This document shows, one piece after another, positions 9,734 to 23,089 of a stretch of 64,000 nt of DNA. Each line of letters opens with the position of its first letter. Position 1 is the stretch's first letter. Source of the stretch: Gnetum montanum. Lineage: Eukaryota; Streptophyta; Gnetopsida; Gnetales; Gnetaceae. The notes below the pieces were generated by a model, which did no database searches, was not told where the DNA came from, and saw only the letters and a list, made by a program, of their open reading frames with translations. The stretch covers positions 131,469 through 195,468 of the forward strand of contig MNCI01030805.1 in assembly GCA_015680685.1 (NCBI GenBank), given 5' to 3'. The translations under genes and the position numbers were made by a program.

Positions 9734-11690
9734 CATGAAAGAAGGACAAGCAAACACCATTCTCCTACCACCTGATCTACATCATCACAATCATCGATGG
9801 ACTCTGATAGAAGGATACAAAGGCACCAAGACCGTGATAGAAAAGAGAAAAGAACTTGTGATTACCATGACTATCGCCTAAAGCATTCATATGAGAAAGA
9901 TGAAGGGTATGAACAAAGAAGATATAGGGATCAAAGAAAGGATCAAGAAAGGCATAATCACTAAAGGGAATAATACTATGATAAATCACACAAACTTGAT
10001 CATGATGATGAACCCCTAATGGCAACCCATAGCATAATTAACATCCAAGAAGCTATTTACATTTCGACCAGGCATGTGAGGGATAGTCATATCAAATGTC
10101 TCGATATGAATAACATGCCAAGATTTTAGGGTGGTTATAATGTTAATTCACAACACCATCTTCAATCTTTCCATGATGCCTACACCTTATAGAATATTGA
10201 AAGTGATTGGCATAAATTAAAATTGTTCCCACAAACACTTGTGAAAGAGGCCAAGAGCTAGTACAAATCACTTGAACTTGAATTGATCAAAATATGAAGT
10301 ACCATGCTAGAGATCTTTAATGATAAATACCAAACATACTCACAAGTGTCTAATTTAAGGAAACAAATCCAAGGATGGAAGCAAGGAACTCATGAAACCG
10401 TTGATGAGCAATGGGAAGGTACTATTCACTATTGCAAAGATGCCAACCCATGGATTCTCATAACATGAACAACTAAGGCACATTGTAGATGGATTATAGA
10501 ACAAGACCAAAGAAACCCTTAGGGTTAATCCTAAAGATCAATTATCTAAAATGATTGTCCATTGAATTTAGAGACTAATTGACCAAGTGGCAAAGGAAGA
10601 AGGTGAGCAATGAAAGAGAGAATCAACTAAAGAATATAACAAAGATTCATCCATTAGGAAAAGAGATGCACAAGTTTGTAACACTCTACCAATTCAGAAA
10701 ATGGTAACTAATATTGCAACAAAGGTAGAGAAAATGTGGGACTCAGTAGATAAAAACTTTGTAACAGCATTGAAAATTTTGGAGAAGAGAACATAGCAAG
10801 CCTTTGAAAGAGGCAAGGACAAGAAAAAGAAGAAAGATTTTGGATGAAATGGAAAAGTAGCTTTAGTGGTTGAGTGTTTAGACACAAGATCCATCAATGA
10901 GGAGGGATGTGCCATATACCAATATGAACACCTTAAGGGATGTTTTCCCATGATGGCACACTTACAGGAGATAGGGGCATATGTACTCAACCCTATATTT
11001 GTCAAGAAACAAATGCTCAAAGGTTACCTTACCCTTAAGGTAATTATAGGTAGAAATTTCAATCCATGTACTATGCCAATGAAGTTTTTCCAAAACCACA
11101 AAAGTAGTACTATCAACAATGGCAACAACCCCAATTGTGGGCCATGCCATCACCTTGCCAACAATATACATATCAGCAACCAAATCCATATGGAAATTTT
11201 GTACAACATTAAATCTCTCTTGGTCATGTTGTTGTCTAAACTCTATAATAATACCCAACTAAGTACCAAAAACCAACACTACCAAGAACAGATCCAAACT
11301 TCTTTATGCATCTATCAGGGCCCGATCTAAATCAACATCTAAATCCTTTACCACCAATGCCATCTCCTATACTATAGGAAAAACTACCATTACAATTACA
11401 ATAGAAGAGTGCAACAAGGGTGGTTAGTATGTAAGAGGAGGTGATCACATACAAATCACAACCTAGGAAATGATCGTTCTTGTGAACAAGTTTTGAAAAG
11501 ATTTGACAAATGGGGTGCATAGCTACTTCCACCCCATCCACATCCAATCCTCCTCAACACAACAAGCTTTTTTCTTTATCAAAGTCAAATGTCACAATTT
11601 TCATGCTTACTCAAATGATTCCTCATTAGATAAAGGCATAAGCCCTTCCAAAAAATCGAACTGATCTAGGTAGTTCCTTAGCTTACCTTT
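9734..11690 (+). pseudogene. Gag of element A, remainder
   Basis: This continues the frame broken at 2220. A basic, arginine-rich region (9734-10020; for example RRIQRHQDRDRKEKR) leads to STRHVRDSHIKCLDMNN at about 10065. The capsid core near 10190-10400 shows DWHKLKLFPQTLVKEAKS and FNDKYQTYSQVSNLRKQIQGW, the same motifs as element B. A later segment (10866-11050) has CAIYQYEHLKGC, matching CEIYHYDHPKGC in B. Stops are frequent, many where a related copy has Q, W or R. Confidence 0.65.
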
Positions 11691-12110
11691 AGATAGCAAG
11701 AAAAAAACCATGCAAATATGTACTTGATTCTAGGTCAGGAGCAAACCTAATCTTACAAGAAATGTATTAGGCTTGGAATCTACCATCACTAAAGAAGAGT
11801 AACATCTAGTTAGAGCTTGTAAACCAATTAATCATAGTTCCACTAGGACAAGTGGATGATGTGATTACAACCATCAATGATTGGTCTTACTTTGTGAATT
11901 TTCTAGTTATTCATGTGGGGAAAAATAATGGAGAATTTCCAATGATTATGGAAAGAGTTTGGCTTAGTACTGTTGACACTAAGCTTGAAATTCATGACTT
12001 GTCCTTGGAGATTTAAAAGGAAGAAAAAGCTACTATTATACAAAGACGAAGAGTTCCATGTATCGCATATAGCAATAATGGATGCACTTATGTGCAAAGA
12101 TTATGGGCTA
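11691..12110 (+). pseudogene. Retropepsin-like protease of element A
   Basis: The plus-strand frame shows VLDSRSGANLI as the active-site segment (D-S-R for D-S/T-G), MYxAWNLPSLKKSNI and FPMIMERVWLSTVDT. It is collinear with the protease of element B, including the Gag processing context. Several stop codons make it inactive. Confidence 0.65.
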
Positions 12111-12379
12111 TCAAATGAGAGGATATCAAGGCATACAAGAAATGTGTAGAAGAAATATATATGTAAAAAATCTGTATGTAGCAGCCACATAGCAGGAAGG
12201 CACCCGGTGACTGATCACAAATAAAAAGATCAAATCCAATAAATACATGAAACCAAAAGAACAAATTATTAGTGCCTATATTAAAGAGACTAATAAGTTA
12301 GAAAAATTAAGGGAAAGGTACTTCTACCCATGAAAAAATCAATAAGAAGAGACAAAATGGGGATGATTGGAGATTCTAG

Positions 12380-13662
12380 ACACTATGGAACCAAAATAAT
12401 TGGAACTAAAGGCCCTACCGGCAACATTGGAATATGCATTTTTAAACAATAAGAAATTGGTAATAATCAATGCTAATTTGAAAGAAGAACAGATGAGGAA
12501 GTCATTGGAAGTTAAAAAATGGCCTACTAGATTTGTGTGGTATTATGATGAGATCATGGGAATTAATTCAAGAATTTATCAACATCAAATATACACTGAC
12601 CCTATAGTCAAACCACAACACCAACCCCAATGAAGGCTCAATTTGAAAACAAAAGGAGTAGTCAAGAAAGAGTTGAAAAAATCGCTAAAGGAAGGAATCA
12701 TCTATCCTATTGTGGATAGTGAATGGATTAGTCCCTTAATAATTGTTTCAAAGAAGGGGGGAAAATAGTAAGTCTACATTGACTTCTGAATGTTGAACGC
12801 TACTACATTCTACAATTACTTCCCTTTGTCATTTCTTGATCAAGTCTTGGACACCATTTCATGACATGAATATTACAATTTTCTAGAATACAGTAGATAT
12901 AATCAAATCTGCATTGCACCTGTAGACTAGGAAAAAATGATCTTCACCAATCCATGAAGAATGTTTGTCTACAAACATATGTCTTTTGGCCTTTTTAATT
13001 CATCATCCACCTTCTAGAGACTAGTATTAAGCATCTTCCAAACGTATATAGAAAATGTGTAGAAGTATTTATGGATGATTTTTTGACATATGGGCTGAAT
13101 TTCAATCAAGCATTGGACTGGTTAAAGCAGGTACTAAAAAGATGTGTAGAAACCAACCTTAAGCTCAACTAGTAGAAGAGCCATCTCATGGTTCATGATG
13201 GTATAGTGTTAGGAAAAAAATATCCTAGAAAGGTATTGAGGTAGATCCTAAGAAGATTAGAGTCATAAAAAATACCACTCAAAGGCTACAGACAGTGAAA
13301 GCTATGAGATCATTCTTAGATCATATGAGATATTATAGAAAATTCATAGAAAATGTTTCAAAAATAGAAAAACTACTCATGAAACTCATGAATAAGGATG
13401 CACCATTTGAATGGACAAAGTCATGCGAAAAGGCATTTGAAGCTCTAAATTAGAAACTAGGTGAAACACCAATCCTTCAAGCTTTGAATTGGTCCAAAAC
13501 TTTTCATATCATAACCAATGCTTCCCACCATGCACTTGGTTTAGTACTGACACAATTAGATGATAAAAAGAGACCTTACTATATATACTATCCCAGTTGG
13601 TGCATCACTAGAGCATAATTAGACTACATCATAATATAAAAGGAGTTGATGATCATAGTGTA
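12380..13662 (+). pseudogene. Reverse transcriptase and truncated RNase H of element A
   Basis: Ty3/gypsy pol in broken frames. The pre-RT segment (12400-12633) has LPATLEYAFLNNKKLVIINA, typical of Athila pol. The catalytic loop reads VFMDDFLTYG near 13065-13095 (the usual Y/F-x-D-D box). The connection region reads GIEVDPKKIRVIKN and FLDHMRYYRKFIENVSKIEK, and the RNase H start reads PFEWTKSCEKAF then IITNASHHALGLVLTQ (the first Asp of TDAS is Asn). The frame stops at ELMIIVY, where LTR 13663 begins. The second half of RNase H and all of integrase are absent from the window. The element was once autonomous. Confidence 0.75.
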
Positions 13663-14505
13663 TGATGAGACATCATTTGATTGGATCTAATATCAGATAA
13701 CATTAGATACCCAATGTCGAAGCCTAGGATGTGATGTTGAATATCTGATATCATAGGGTATATGCCAGCCTATAAATGTAGTACTTGGGCTCATGATTTT
13801 TAATAAGTTTTTCATGGTTTTTGTCATAGATAACGATGCTCTTGCAATTTGTTTTCTATAGGGTTAGAATATTTTCTTAGTGCCTACAGCAGGAGTATGA
13901 GTGTGTATAGATCTTTGTTCAAACACTAATGTACCTAAGCAGAGCAGTGTGATGGGAATAAAAAAAAAACCTTTTTGATCATCCTTGTAGCACTAAGAAT
14001 AAATTAATGTTTCCTTGATGCATTTAATATTCATGCACTTTATTCTCATGCACTTCACCTTAATGCAATTTAATTAAGTAATTAATTTCCAGTTATTAAT
14101 GAACAAAAGCATGACCACCTTGAGCATACATGTAGCACTTGGTAACTCAGAAATGCTTAATGTTTGGTAGACCAATAGTGCTATATGTGTTCAAGATGTG
14201 TTTGGAAAGTAGGAACAGGTACTACGTTAGGCTAGTTAGGCAATAGATAAACTAGATCCAAAATTACTCTACCTTTCATTATTTTTGTAGGTGATTAAAT
14301 TTATAAAACATAAAAATGATAAAATTCATGTGCCACTACTTAAATCATATCCTTAAGCTTCACAAGTGTAGTTGGGAAGACAATGAACATTCTCAATGCC
14401 CATTTCACTTCCTAGAGAATTATAGGTCCACGAAATTCAATCAAATCATGCATGAACACCTTAGTGATTCGTATGGTTGAGCATAGCATACCTCACCACT
14501 CATCA
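13663..14505 (+). repeat. LTR inserted in the RNase H of element A
   Basis: It starts tgatgagacatcattt, ends cactcatca and is followed by a primer-binding site, so it acts as the 5' LTR of a further element. TATA is at 13771-13777 (tataaat). It is collinear with LTR 615-1467. The preceding bases (catagtgta) both continue the RNase H frame and resemble a worn purine tract, so it could alternatively be the 3' LTR of a tandem LTR-internal-LTR-internal array. Confidence 0.75.
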
Positions 14506-14506
14506 T

Positions 14507-14524
14507 TGGCACTATTTCCAAGGA
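14507..14524 (+). other. Primer-binding site, tRNA-Asp type
   Basis: TGGCACTATTTCCAAGGA follows the LTR end by one base. It matches 12 of 18 bases of TGGCGCCGTTGCCGGGGA, mostly with transition differences. Confidence 0.7.
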
Positions 14525-14599
14525 CCTTTTGGTTGTTTCATGCACTATCTAGATTTAGTGAAAATTATTCAAATCATTGGAATGAACCTTAGAGTCATA

Positions 14600-16324
14600 T
14601 CTCATTTTAAGATTACTACAACAATTTTAAGAAGCACACTGCATTTTTATTTTTCTAACATAAAATGTCATCTTCTCACAAGATCAATTCTTTGCCCAAG
14701 TTTGATGAAGTACATCCACCGATGCCTCAACAACACCGAGTGGTATATGCTCATCCTAATGAGTATGTATCCAATTTCACCTTCATCCTACACCAAGATG
14801 AATAACTGCAATGGCATGACATGGAGGGAAACATTGTATTTTTGCCTAATCAAAACGTTCCTACAATGCTCCAACAAATGTTTATATGATGGGTCTCCTC
14901 CCATTGAGGCAGAATGTCTTATTGATTGCCTATTAGAACAACATTATGAATTTACGAGGGGAAAAGGATTTAATGATTCCCCATTCTTGTTGTACCAAAA
15001 TATGGTGAAGAGCCCTTCTCTAGGGGTTTTCCATTTAATAAAATTCCTCTCTTTAACTTTGGTGAAGGAGGTCAAAACCAGAACTTGTAGTCCATGATTC
15101 ACAATCTTGGTTCTGGTAAGAACGGATCTAATGACAAAGAAGGATCCAAAGAGGCAAGTCAATGTAGGGATTCAGAAAAGAGGTGGTATTAGGCACTATG
15201 ATGATGCTAGTCCTCCTTCCTCTTCACTTTCATCATCATCCTCTTCTTCTTTTGGCTCTGATAGCAACCGTACGGGGCACAACTGTGATGAAGGTAACCA
15301 ACAAGACCGAAATGATCGAAGGGATTGTCGAGCAAGGTAAGACCAAGGGCATAGGCATTCAAGAGAGATGCAATTCCATGAACAAAGGGGTAGTAGAGGG
15401 TATCACAAGCACCAAAATCATGGCCTCAATTAACCTTTTCTTGCTACTTGGAGTATGCTAAACATTGCAGAGGTAGTTCAAATTCCAACAAGGCATGTAA
15501 AGGATAGTCAAATCAAAAGATTAGACATGAATAATATCCCTAGGTTTGGACATCCCCAAAAACTCCCCAATCAGTTACATGAGGACCAAGAAACAGCCCC
15601 AAAAACTTTGTGTTATCTACACCCATCCAAATCCTTACAATTAAAATTTTACTTTCATCCTACATTAAGATAAGTAGCTATGATGGAGGGATATGGAAGG
15701 AAACATTATGTTGCCTTATGATCAATCTGTTCCTACCATGCTAATGAAAAACCTCATCAGGCTAAGAATCATTGCACTTAACATAGAGTATGAGATTTAG
15801 GACCATACTTACTAGGATTATCACCCCATTGATGCTCAGTGAAAGAAGGATCAACAAATGAAAGTACGATATGAGGTCTCAAAGGGCAAGAGGGTTCCAA
15901 CTAAGTTATTCTTACAATAGTATAACAAAGGAAAGGATTTTTTTAAGGCCATTCCCAATACATAAAATCTCCTCCTTTAAATGATGAGAAAATTCTTAAC
16001 TAAAGGTTGTAGTTAACAATGGATAACCTGGATGAGGAAAAGAGTCGTTCACAAGACCAGGGGACCTCAAAAGATAATAATCATAGCCACTCATTGAAAA
16101 GAAAGAATAATGACAAGAACAAAGAGAAAGAAAAGTAAGTTGATTGAGGTAGGGAATGAAGGAGAGGAACTAGCAAGCATCATTTTGGTTTTGGTTCTTC
16201 TTCTTCCTTACCCTCATCATCATCCTCATCATCTTCATTCTCCAACTCTAACAAGAGAAGCAAAGGGTAAGATAGAAGAAAGAATAGCCATGATCAAGAT
16301 GGAGATGAATGATGGGATAGTAAT
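14600..16324 (+). pseudogene. Gag of the second plus-strand element, with internal duplication
   Basis: The N-terminal gag runs from about 14680 (LPKFDEVHPPMPQQHRVVYA, then FILHQDE). A serine-rich basic stretch follows at 15190-15350 (PPSSSLSSSSSSSFGSDSN), and then the capsid lead-in PTRHVKDSQIKRLDMNN at 15468-15530. The N-terminal block then begins again: 15655-15760 repeats the FILHQDE-to-GNIVFLP segment of 14780-14880, and a second Ser-rich stretch (SSSSLPSSSSSSSSFSNSNK) lies near 16195-16260. The frame is cut at 16324 by a minus-strand LTR. It is truncated and broken. Confidence 0.6.
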
Positions 16325-17260
16325 TGATGAACGACAGGTACCCCCTATGCCCAACCATATAAATCACAAGCATTCACACATGATCTAGTCAAATGCTATA
16401 AATGGAACTAGTTATGGCATCTAGGTTGCTAAGCATTGATCATAGGATGTTTTCTTTCCACTTAGACTAGTGGTAGATTTGTCATGTGTGTTTTAGTCCA
16501 AATTGAGGCATATGATAATTAATGTTGCTAGGCCTTGATTACTCCTAGTGATAAACATAATTGGGAATGAGATTTAGTCTTAAGTCTAAGTAACGATAGT
16601 AATGTAAATCTACTCTAACTTAGAGCTATAAGCATTCAGTCTTGGCTTACCAAACACATCTTAGGATGATGTAACCATTATTAGGTTACCAAGCATTATG
16701 CTACTAGGCAAACCAATCAATAACACTATTGGAATTACCAAACGATTATACTTAAATGCTTGAAACTAGTTGTACTCATTCTGCTTTACTAATGAACAAG
16801 GAAAGTAAAATACTTGGAAATGAAAATGATTAAACTAAGAAAATAGTAAATACTATGCTAAATAAAATAATAAAACTAAGTGGATGATGCAATTATTAGA
16901 AGAAATCTTGATCTTTATTTCCAAATGTGAATTATGTCTAAGTACACTTCACTTGAATAAAGATTCTGTACAAGTGCTCAACATGACACTCTGGGCATTC
17001 ACTCTAGCACTAAAACTATGAAACTAAATTGCAATAATTTACATAAGGATGGAATGAAATTTCTTTGAATCCATGCACACAAGTGTTATATTTATAGGTT
17101 TCACATATTTTATGATATCAGATCTACAATGATGTATCTTGTGCTATGATATCGAATATACAATATCATAGTTACAATATCATTAGTTAACAAAAATATG
17201 ACTTTATCAAATAGATGTGATGTAGCATCTATGATATCTCAACCAACTAATAATTCATCA
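16325..17260 (-). repeat. 3' LTR of minus-strand element C
   Basis: 936 bp with termini tgatgaac and aattcatca. The minus-strand TATA is at 17089-17096. A purine tract (TATGGAGGTA on the minus strand) adjoins at 17261, which sets its orientation and marks it as the 3' LTR. It interrupts the plus-strand gag. Confidence 0.78.
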
Positions 17261-20200
17261 TACCTCCATAATTTACTAAAAATTCATCCTTGAGTTAATA
17301 GGATAGGATTGAGTTTTCTTTACAAAATTAGGAAGGTACAAGATTATTGACTAACTGTAAGTACTAACTAACTTTGAGTGCCATAATGGTGTGCACAAAA
17401 TGACATAGTTACATGACAAAACAAAAACAAAATTTGAAGTGGCTTGATGTAGTTCATATTTCAAGTGGTGGTGACTCTTCCATTGGCTTCTTCCCTTTGT
17501 CATTAGGCTTCTAGAAAGTTTCTTCCAGAAATTTTCTCCTCTTCTGTCCCTATCTTCTTTTTCCATATGTCCTCTCTATTGAGTATCACAAAGAAACTCC
17601 CTTGATTTTAACTGTTACATTGACCTCTTTATTTTGCTAAAATTGGTATGTTTTTCCTAAGTACCATTCTCTACTATTGTTTAGTGTGGACGATAATGGA
17701 GACACTTGGAGTTGCATCTTTACAGCTTCCATGTTGTGAAGGTCCTCCTTCTGGTGGTATCTTTGGGACCATCTATAATCAACAAGGGTTTGAAATTATT
17801 AACATGTTCCTATCAATTCTTAGTACCTTTCTACCTTGCTCATACCCTTGGTTAGATCAAGTTCCTATCATATTATGATTACAGAGTTAGAAAAATTTGC
17901 AAAAAAAAAAAGGAACACCTTAGGTGTTATATCTTTTAGTTACTTATGATATTCTATAATTTTCCTTACTTTTTATGGTCTAAAATAGTTGATATGGTCT
18001 ATTAGAAGTATTATCTATATCTTTTTGGCCTTAGTTTGATTGATTAACTTTAAGGTTCTTATTATCTCCTTGTGCTTATCCTTTATAATATCTTTCAGGT
18101 GTTAGAAATATATGGCTCAAATTTTTAAATTTCCACTCACTTATATCATGCAATGCACCCCCACCCCTTCAGAATGAAGTCAAGTGCTCTAAGATCAAAA
18201 GGATTGAAGAATTTTGAAAATTGGAGCTATGAGGGTGAAGTTACGATCTTTGGAAGTTAGTGTGCAAGAGGGCTAAGGAAAAAACTGCAAAAACATTTGT
18301 TACTACAAATGAGAGAAATGAAAATTTTCACTAACTCTCACACATATATATACTATTTTTATATGCATGACATTGTAGATCATACATCGTAGATGCCTAT
18401 GACATTGTAAATTTGACATTACCATTAACAACTTCAAATTTTTTAGTGATTTTTCTTGGAAAAAATAAGTCAAATGGAATATTAAAAAGATGTAAATATT
18501 ATCTAAAGGATCATGGCCATTAATGATTCATATTTTTTGAAAATTTATCATTCAAAATTCCTAAAGAAGGAATCTTGGGCAACAAAAGTTTATAATATGG
18601 ATAAGAAATGAAAAATGAATTTCTAATGTACTAACAAATTACTAGATGATATGGGAAGTTTAGTAGATATTTTGGAAGGCATAAGATGATGTTGAATTGC
18701 CTGGAAAATATGAAATAAAAGAGTTATTCAAGTGTGTCATTCCCAAAGTAAGCTCCAACCCTTAATTTCCTTTTATAACCATGCCTAGAAGTGTTCTTAG
18801 GAACTAAAGGAGTTGAATGTAAGACATATCTGTCTAGTAAAACACATATGTTAGTATCACTAGATTGGAAAAGTAATGCCATATTATACAAAACCACAAG
18901 CTATGATTAAATATAAAATGAGGTAAGATGGACTATAGAGAGGATTGTAGAAAATGAAACATGAGGCATCTTACCATAGGCATAATGAATCCTTGTGTAT
19001 TATTAATGGCTAAAGTAATCATTAATCCTTCTTTACAATATTCAAACTAAGTCCAAACCACTTTCTAGTGGCATTGCACTATTTCATCTATTAGATTTAC
19101 AACCATAAGCTACCACTATTGTAACGAGTATTACCACTTGTCATATTGTCCAAGGGAGGAGTTTACTCATTGCGCATTTTATTTTTTAGATTTTTGAGAA
19201 GCTTCCTACCTTCAAGCATGGGTAACATGCTAGTGGGACCCCTATAAATTTATTCTATTCTCTTTTATTTTTATTTGTATCAACCTTACCAGAGGACTAC
19301 CTTCAAGCATGGGTAACATGTCCTTCTAGTGACATGGTAAGGAAACACTTATTATTCTCTTACTCCCATTTTTCATTACATCTATGAGGATATAATACAA
19401 TCTTAGCAACTTGATAGAACTCACAATAGTAATCCAAAAGAATCCACAAAATCTCTTGATGTCAGACCCTTCACATTTCCTCTTGGTTCTTCACTTTCCA
19501 ACCTAGATATAATGATCATAGGTTTATTCTTAGTTGTATGATAGAAAGAATATCATTATGGTCATGGTAAGAATCTCTTGTTATTGGAATTGATGGATGG
19601 GTGATGTGGTCTCACTGTACAAATAATCAATCCATTATGTTTTGATAACATAAAGAAATATTCACCTTCGTGGGACTACATCTTGCTTTATTTAACGTGT
19701 TTCATTCAAAATTGCTAGAAATATGTACATGTAACATGTAAATAGAGTATGAAAAAATGTAAAAAATATTAAGAATGAAAAAGATTAAAAAGAAGTAGAA
19801 AATATCAATTGTAAATGGTTTAAGAAATGGAAAACTATAAAAGAATGAAAAGATATTAAAGAATGTGGAAATTGGTAAGAAATGTGAAAAGGCATAAAAA
19901 AAATTAAAAATCAAAAAGAAATTACAAAAAGAAATTTGAAAAATGCTTATTAATTCCTTGATCATGATAGGTATCACACCAAAACTTAACTCATGGGCAA
20001 GTGTTTAGAAAATGGAGCCTAGTTCCCCTCAGTCAAACACCTAAGATTTCTCACTTACCATCCTTAATAACTGAGTTTTCAATTATCATCCCCATGTAAT
20101 CTTGATCATAATTGAATTTTGATCATCTAAGTTGTTAGTTCCTCTTTCTATTGGTGTATGATTGTGGTTTAGTATTTCTCTTTGTAAGTTCTTAGTTGGG

Positions 20201-20590
20201 ATCATTTTCTTAGAATGGGAATTAATAAGTGGTTTAGATGTTTTCATGCATGTTTTGGACAATTGAAAGTTCTTAGTTGTTGTTCACTAGGTGTCTTTTG
20301 GATTAGTGTCCCTTGCTCTCTCATGTGCACGCGCTTATTTTTCACATTTGTTATGGACTAGTGTAATGATAGTGTTCAACATTCTAGAAGGCTGGTTCAC
20401 AAATGCATCCTTCTTTTTCAATAGTAATGCATGAAATTGCCTATCTCTTCATAGTAATAGTTTCATCTGTTATGTTTTACATTAGAGTAGTAATGTGTGT
20501 TGGCTCTTGCATTAGGTTGGAAGACATTGTTTTGGTGAGGAAGATGTTGCACTTGGAGGGCCTTGTGCTAATTTTGATGAGCCAGTAGGT
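17261..20590 (-). other. 3' spacer of element C, non-coding
   Basis: About 3.3 kb with no recognisable protease, RT or integrase. At the near end a block around 17455-17520 (ggtggtgactcttccattgg) recurs near 23280 in the next element. A duplicated phrase accttcaagcatgggtaaca occurs at about 19210 and 19290. The A-rich tract at 19730-19945 matches that of element B. So C, like B, appears to lack pol. Confidence 0.5.
19730..19945 (-). repeat. A-rich low-complexity tract in element C
   Basis: Irregular tandem words of the form aaaaatgtaaaaaatatta and aagaaatgtgaaaagg. It is the positional equivalent of the 33-bp A-rich repeats in element B. Confidence 0.55.
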
Positions 20591-22230
20591 CTATGAGTTT
20601 TTTGCCCATGTGTGGAAACTATCCTAAAGAAAGGACATTTTTGAGACTTTTGCTGAGATCTACTAACATTATCATTTACTTGTATCTTCATAGCACAAGT
20701 GGCATTCTTCCATTGATGTTGTGGTGTCAATCCTTATTGTATTGTTGATGGTGACATATGATGGAGGGAAGTATGAGAATATTGAGGATGTCATGGAGGA
20801 TAAGAGGTTTGAGATGGTGAACCCATAAGGGATGTTATGGGTCGATGATATTTGGGAGTGGTAGTAGTGATTTGAGGTAGAGGACGTAGAACCATCTGGA
20901 GAAACAAGTTGTTGAATATAGTAGTCATATGAACCCAACTGGCAATAAGGGTATTGTTGGTTTGTTGATGGCATCCCCTACAACTATGGGTTTTTCCACT
21001 ACATTTGATAGTGATTTTAAGGCTAATAAGAAGTCCCACTAGAATAGTATGGTTGGTTGTAGGATTTTCTATAATAACCTTGTGAAAAAGGTAATTTCCT
21101 AGGCATTTTATTTTGTACAAACTTGGAATTCAAAGACAAAGTCCAATACTCATGTAGATGTAACATGAATGTAGAATAGTCCTTTGGATGCTCATATAAG
21201 AATATGGCACGTCCATCATCCTCTTCTGTGGTTGAGTCTATAGCCTCTTCTTCTACAACAATTTTTCCTTTTTGTCGATAAGTGTTCCTACCTATTTCAT
21301 TGGTCTTTTTCCTCTTCTTGTCTTGATCACTTGATTCTTTCTACACTACCTTCTCCCCTATGATTTCCAAGTAGGTTGTAAGTTTTTTGTTCATCAACTT
21401 CCACATCTTATCTACCCTTGCTTCAATCTTAGCAATAGATTTTTGTATTGGCAAGGTCTATTGTGAAATCAATTCATTGAGAGTTTCCTCTTTTTCCCTA
21501 TCATACATATAGATTTCTTTCTTTTGAAAAGTTAGATCCTAGTTATATTCCTCTACATTCTCTTGTTTACATAGCCATCCTTCTTCTTTTGCCACTTGCT
21601 TAACTAGCCTTTGTATCTAATGGGCTTTTCATTTAGATAATCATCCTTGGGCATAAATCCTAAGGGTCTTTCTTGTTGGGGTATGAATCCCATCTATGAT
21701 GTGGAGAAGCTATTCATTTTTAGAAGAATCATGACCTGAACATATATGTAGTAGAGAATAGTATCTATCCAAGGCCACATCCAAGGATTCATGTTTTTCT
21801 TAAGTCCATTCTTGGATTTGTTTTCTTAAGTTCAACACTCTCACATAGGTTTGATATTTTTTGTTGAAATGTTCCATCATTGTGCACTATCGATGGATTG
21901 AATCTAGTTACAATGATCTATACCAACTTTAAGCTTTGTCAACAAGTATCCTAGGAAATAATTTAAGCTCTTGCCACTTACTCTCAATGTTCTATAAGGA
22001 GCATGCATCATGGAAGGCTTGTAAGTGATGTTGTGCATTAGAGTTATATCCTACTACAAATTTAGGAATGTTATTCATATCAAGCCTTTTTATGTGACTT
22101 TCCCTTTGATTCCTATGGGATATTCTAACTTCCTTCATTATCTACATCATGCTTTTAGTAGTCAATAATGGTTCATCATCATCAAACATGTCATGTTGAT
22201 GCCTTCTATTTTTATTTATTTCATTATGGT
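20591..22230 (-). pseudogene. Gag of element C, truncated at its N-terminus
   Basis: Minus-strand gag read from 22230 downward. The segment near 21900-22000 matches the capsid core of B. Near 21360-21450 it reads KLMNKKLTTYLEIIGEKVVQ. At 21180-21260 an acidic patch is followed by AIFLYEHPKDYS, the counterpart of CEIYHYDHPKGC. The Pro/Ser-rich tail begins GMPSTNQQYPYCQLGSYDYY, close to GMPSPKDQYPYRQPDSYGYY in B. The upstream end is removed by the LTR at 22231. Stops and frameshifts are present. Confidence 0.62.
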
Positions 22231-23089
22231 TGATGAGCGATGAGGTACACCTACACTCAACTATATGAATCACAAGCGTTCACACATGATCCAATTGAAT
22301 TTCATGGATGGGACTACTTGTGGCATCTAGATCATTATGCTCTGATCATAGTTCACTATCTTCCCACTTGGACTAGTGGTAGCTTTGTCATGTATGGTTT
22401 AGTCCAAAGTGAGGCATATGATGTTGTTCCTAATTCTATACTACTAATGACAAGAAAAGATAAATTGATTAGACTAATGAATAATGGAAAACAAAGTCTA
22501 AATTAGCCCATGGTGATGAGTATCCACACTTAATCATCTGTACATGTCTTAGGCTTTGTGAAGCTACTTCTGGGATTGCCAAGTGTACATCACTAGTTCT
22601 GCCAAATAATACACCTCCAGATTACCAAGTATTTACATTTAAACACTCATGATTAAGGTGTATGCATTCCACTTAATAACAGGAATAGTAAATAACAATA
22701 AATGGAAATGTTTAACTAAAAAAGCATTAAATAATTAAACCAAAAATGATCTAAGTGGATGCTACAATGATGGAAGCAATCTTAATCTTTATTGCTAGTC
22801 ATGTAACATGTCCAAGTATGTCACACTCGAACAAAGGTATTGTACAATTACAAATATCACACTGCAGGCATGCACTAGAAATAATAGAATTTAAAGAAAA
22901 GAAATTGAAAAACTAACTATTTTCTAAGATGTCTTACCTAGAACCTGAAGTGCAGTATTTATATGCAAGGTCCAAATCAGGTGACATCAAGTATCCGACA
23001 TCACTTATTAACCCTAACATTGGGTATGCAACATAGGGACACCAATGTCACATATTCGACATCGGGACATGTCAAATCACAACTCATCA
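22231..23089 (-). repeat. 3' LTR of minus-strand element D, inserted in gag of C
   Basis: 859 bp with termini tgatgagcgatgagg and caactcatca and TATA at about 22957-22964 on the minus strand. A purine tract (CATGGGGTTA on the minus strand) adjoins at 23090, so it is the 3' LTR. No primer-binding site lies on its left, where gag of C stops dead. Confidence 0.78.

Noticed and set aside
19702-19977. Minus-strand frame of 91 codons, Phe/Ile-rich, resembling a membrane protein
   Set aside because: It is a translation of an A-rich low-complexity tract shared as non-coding spacer with element B.
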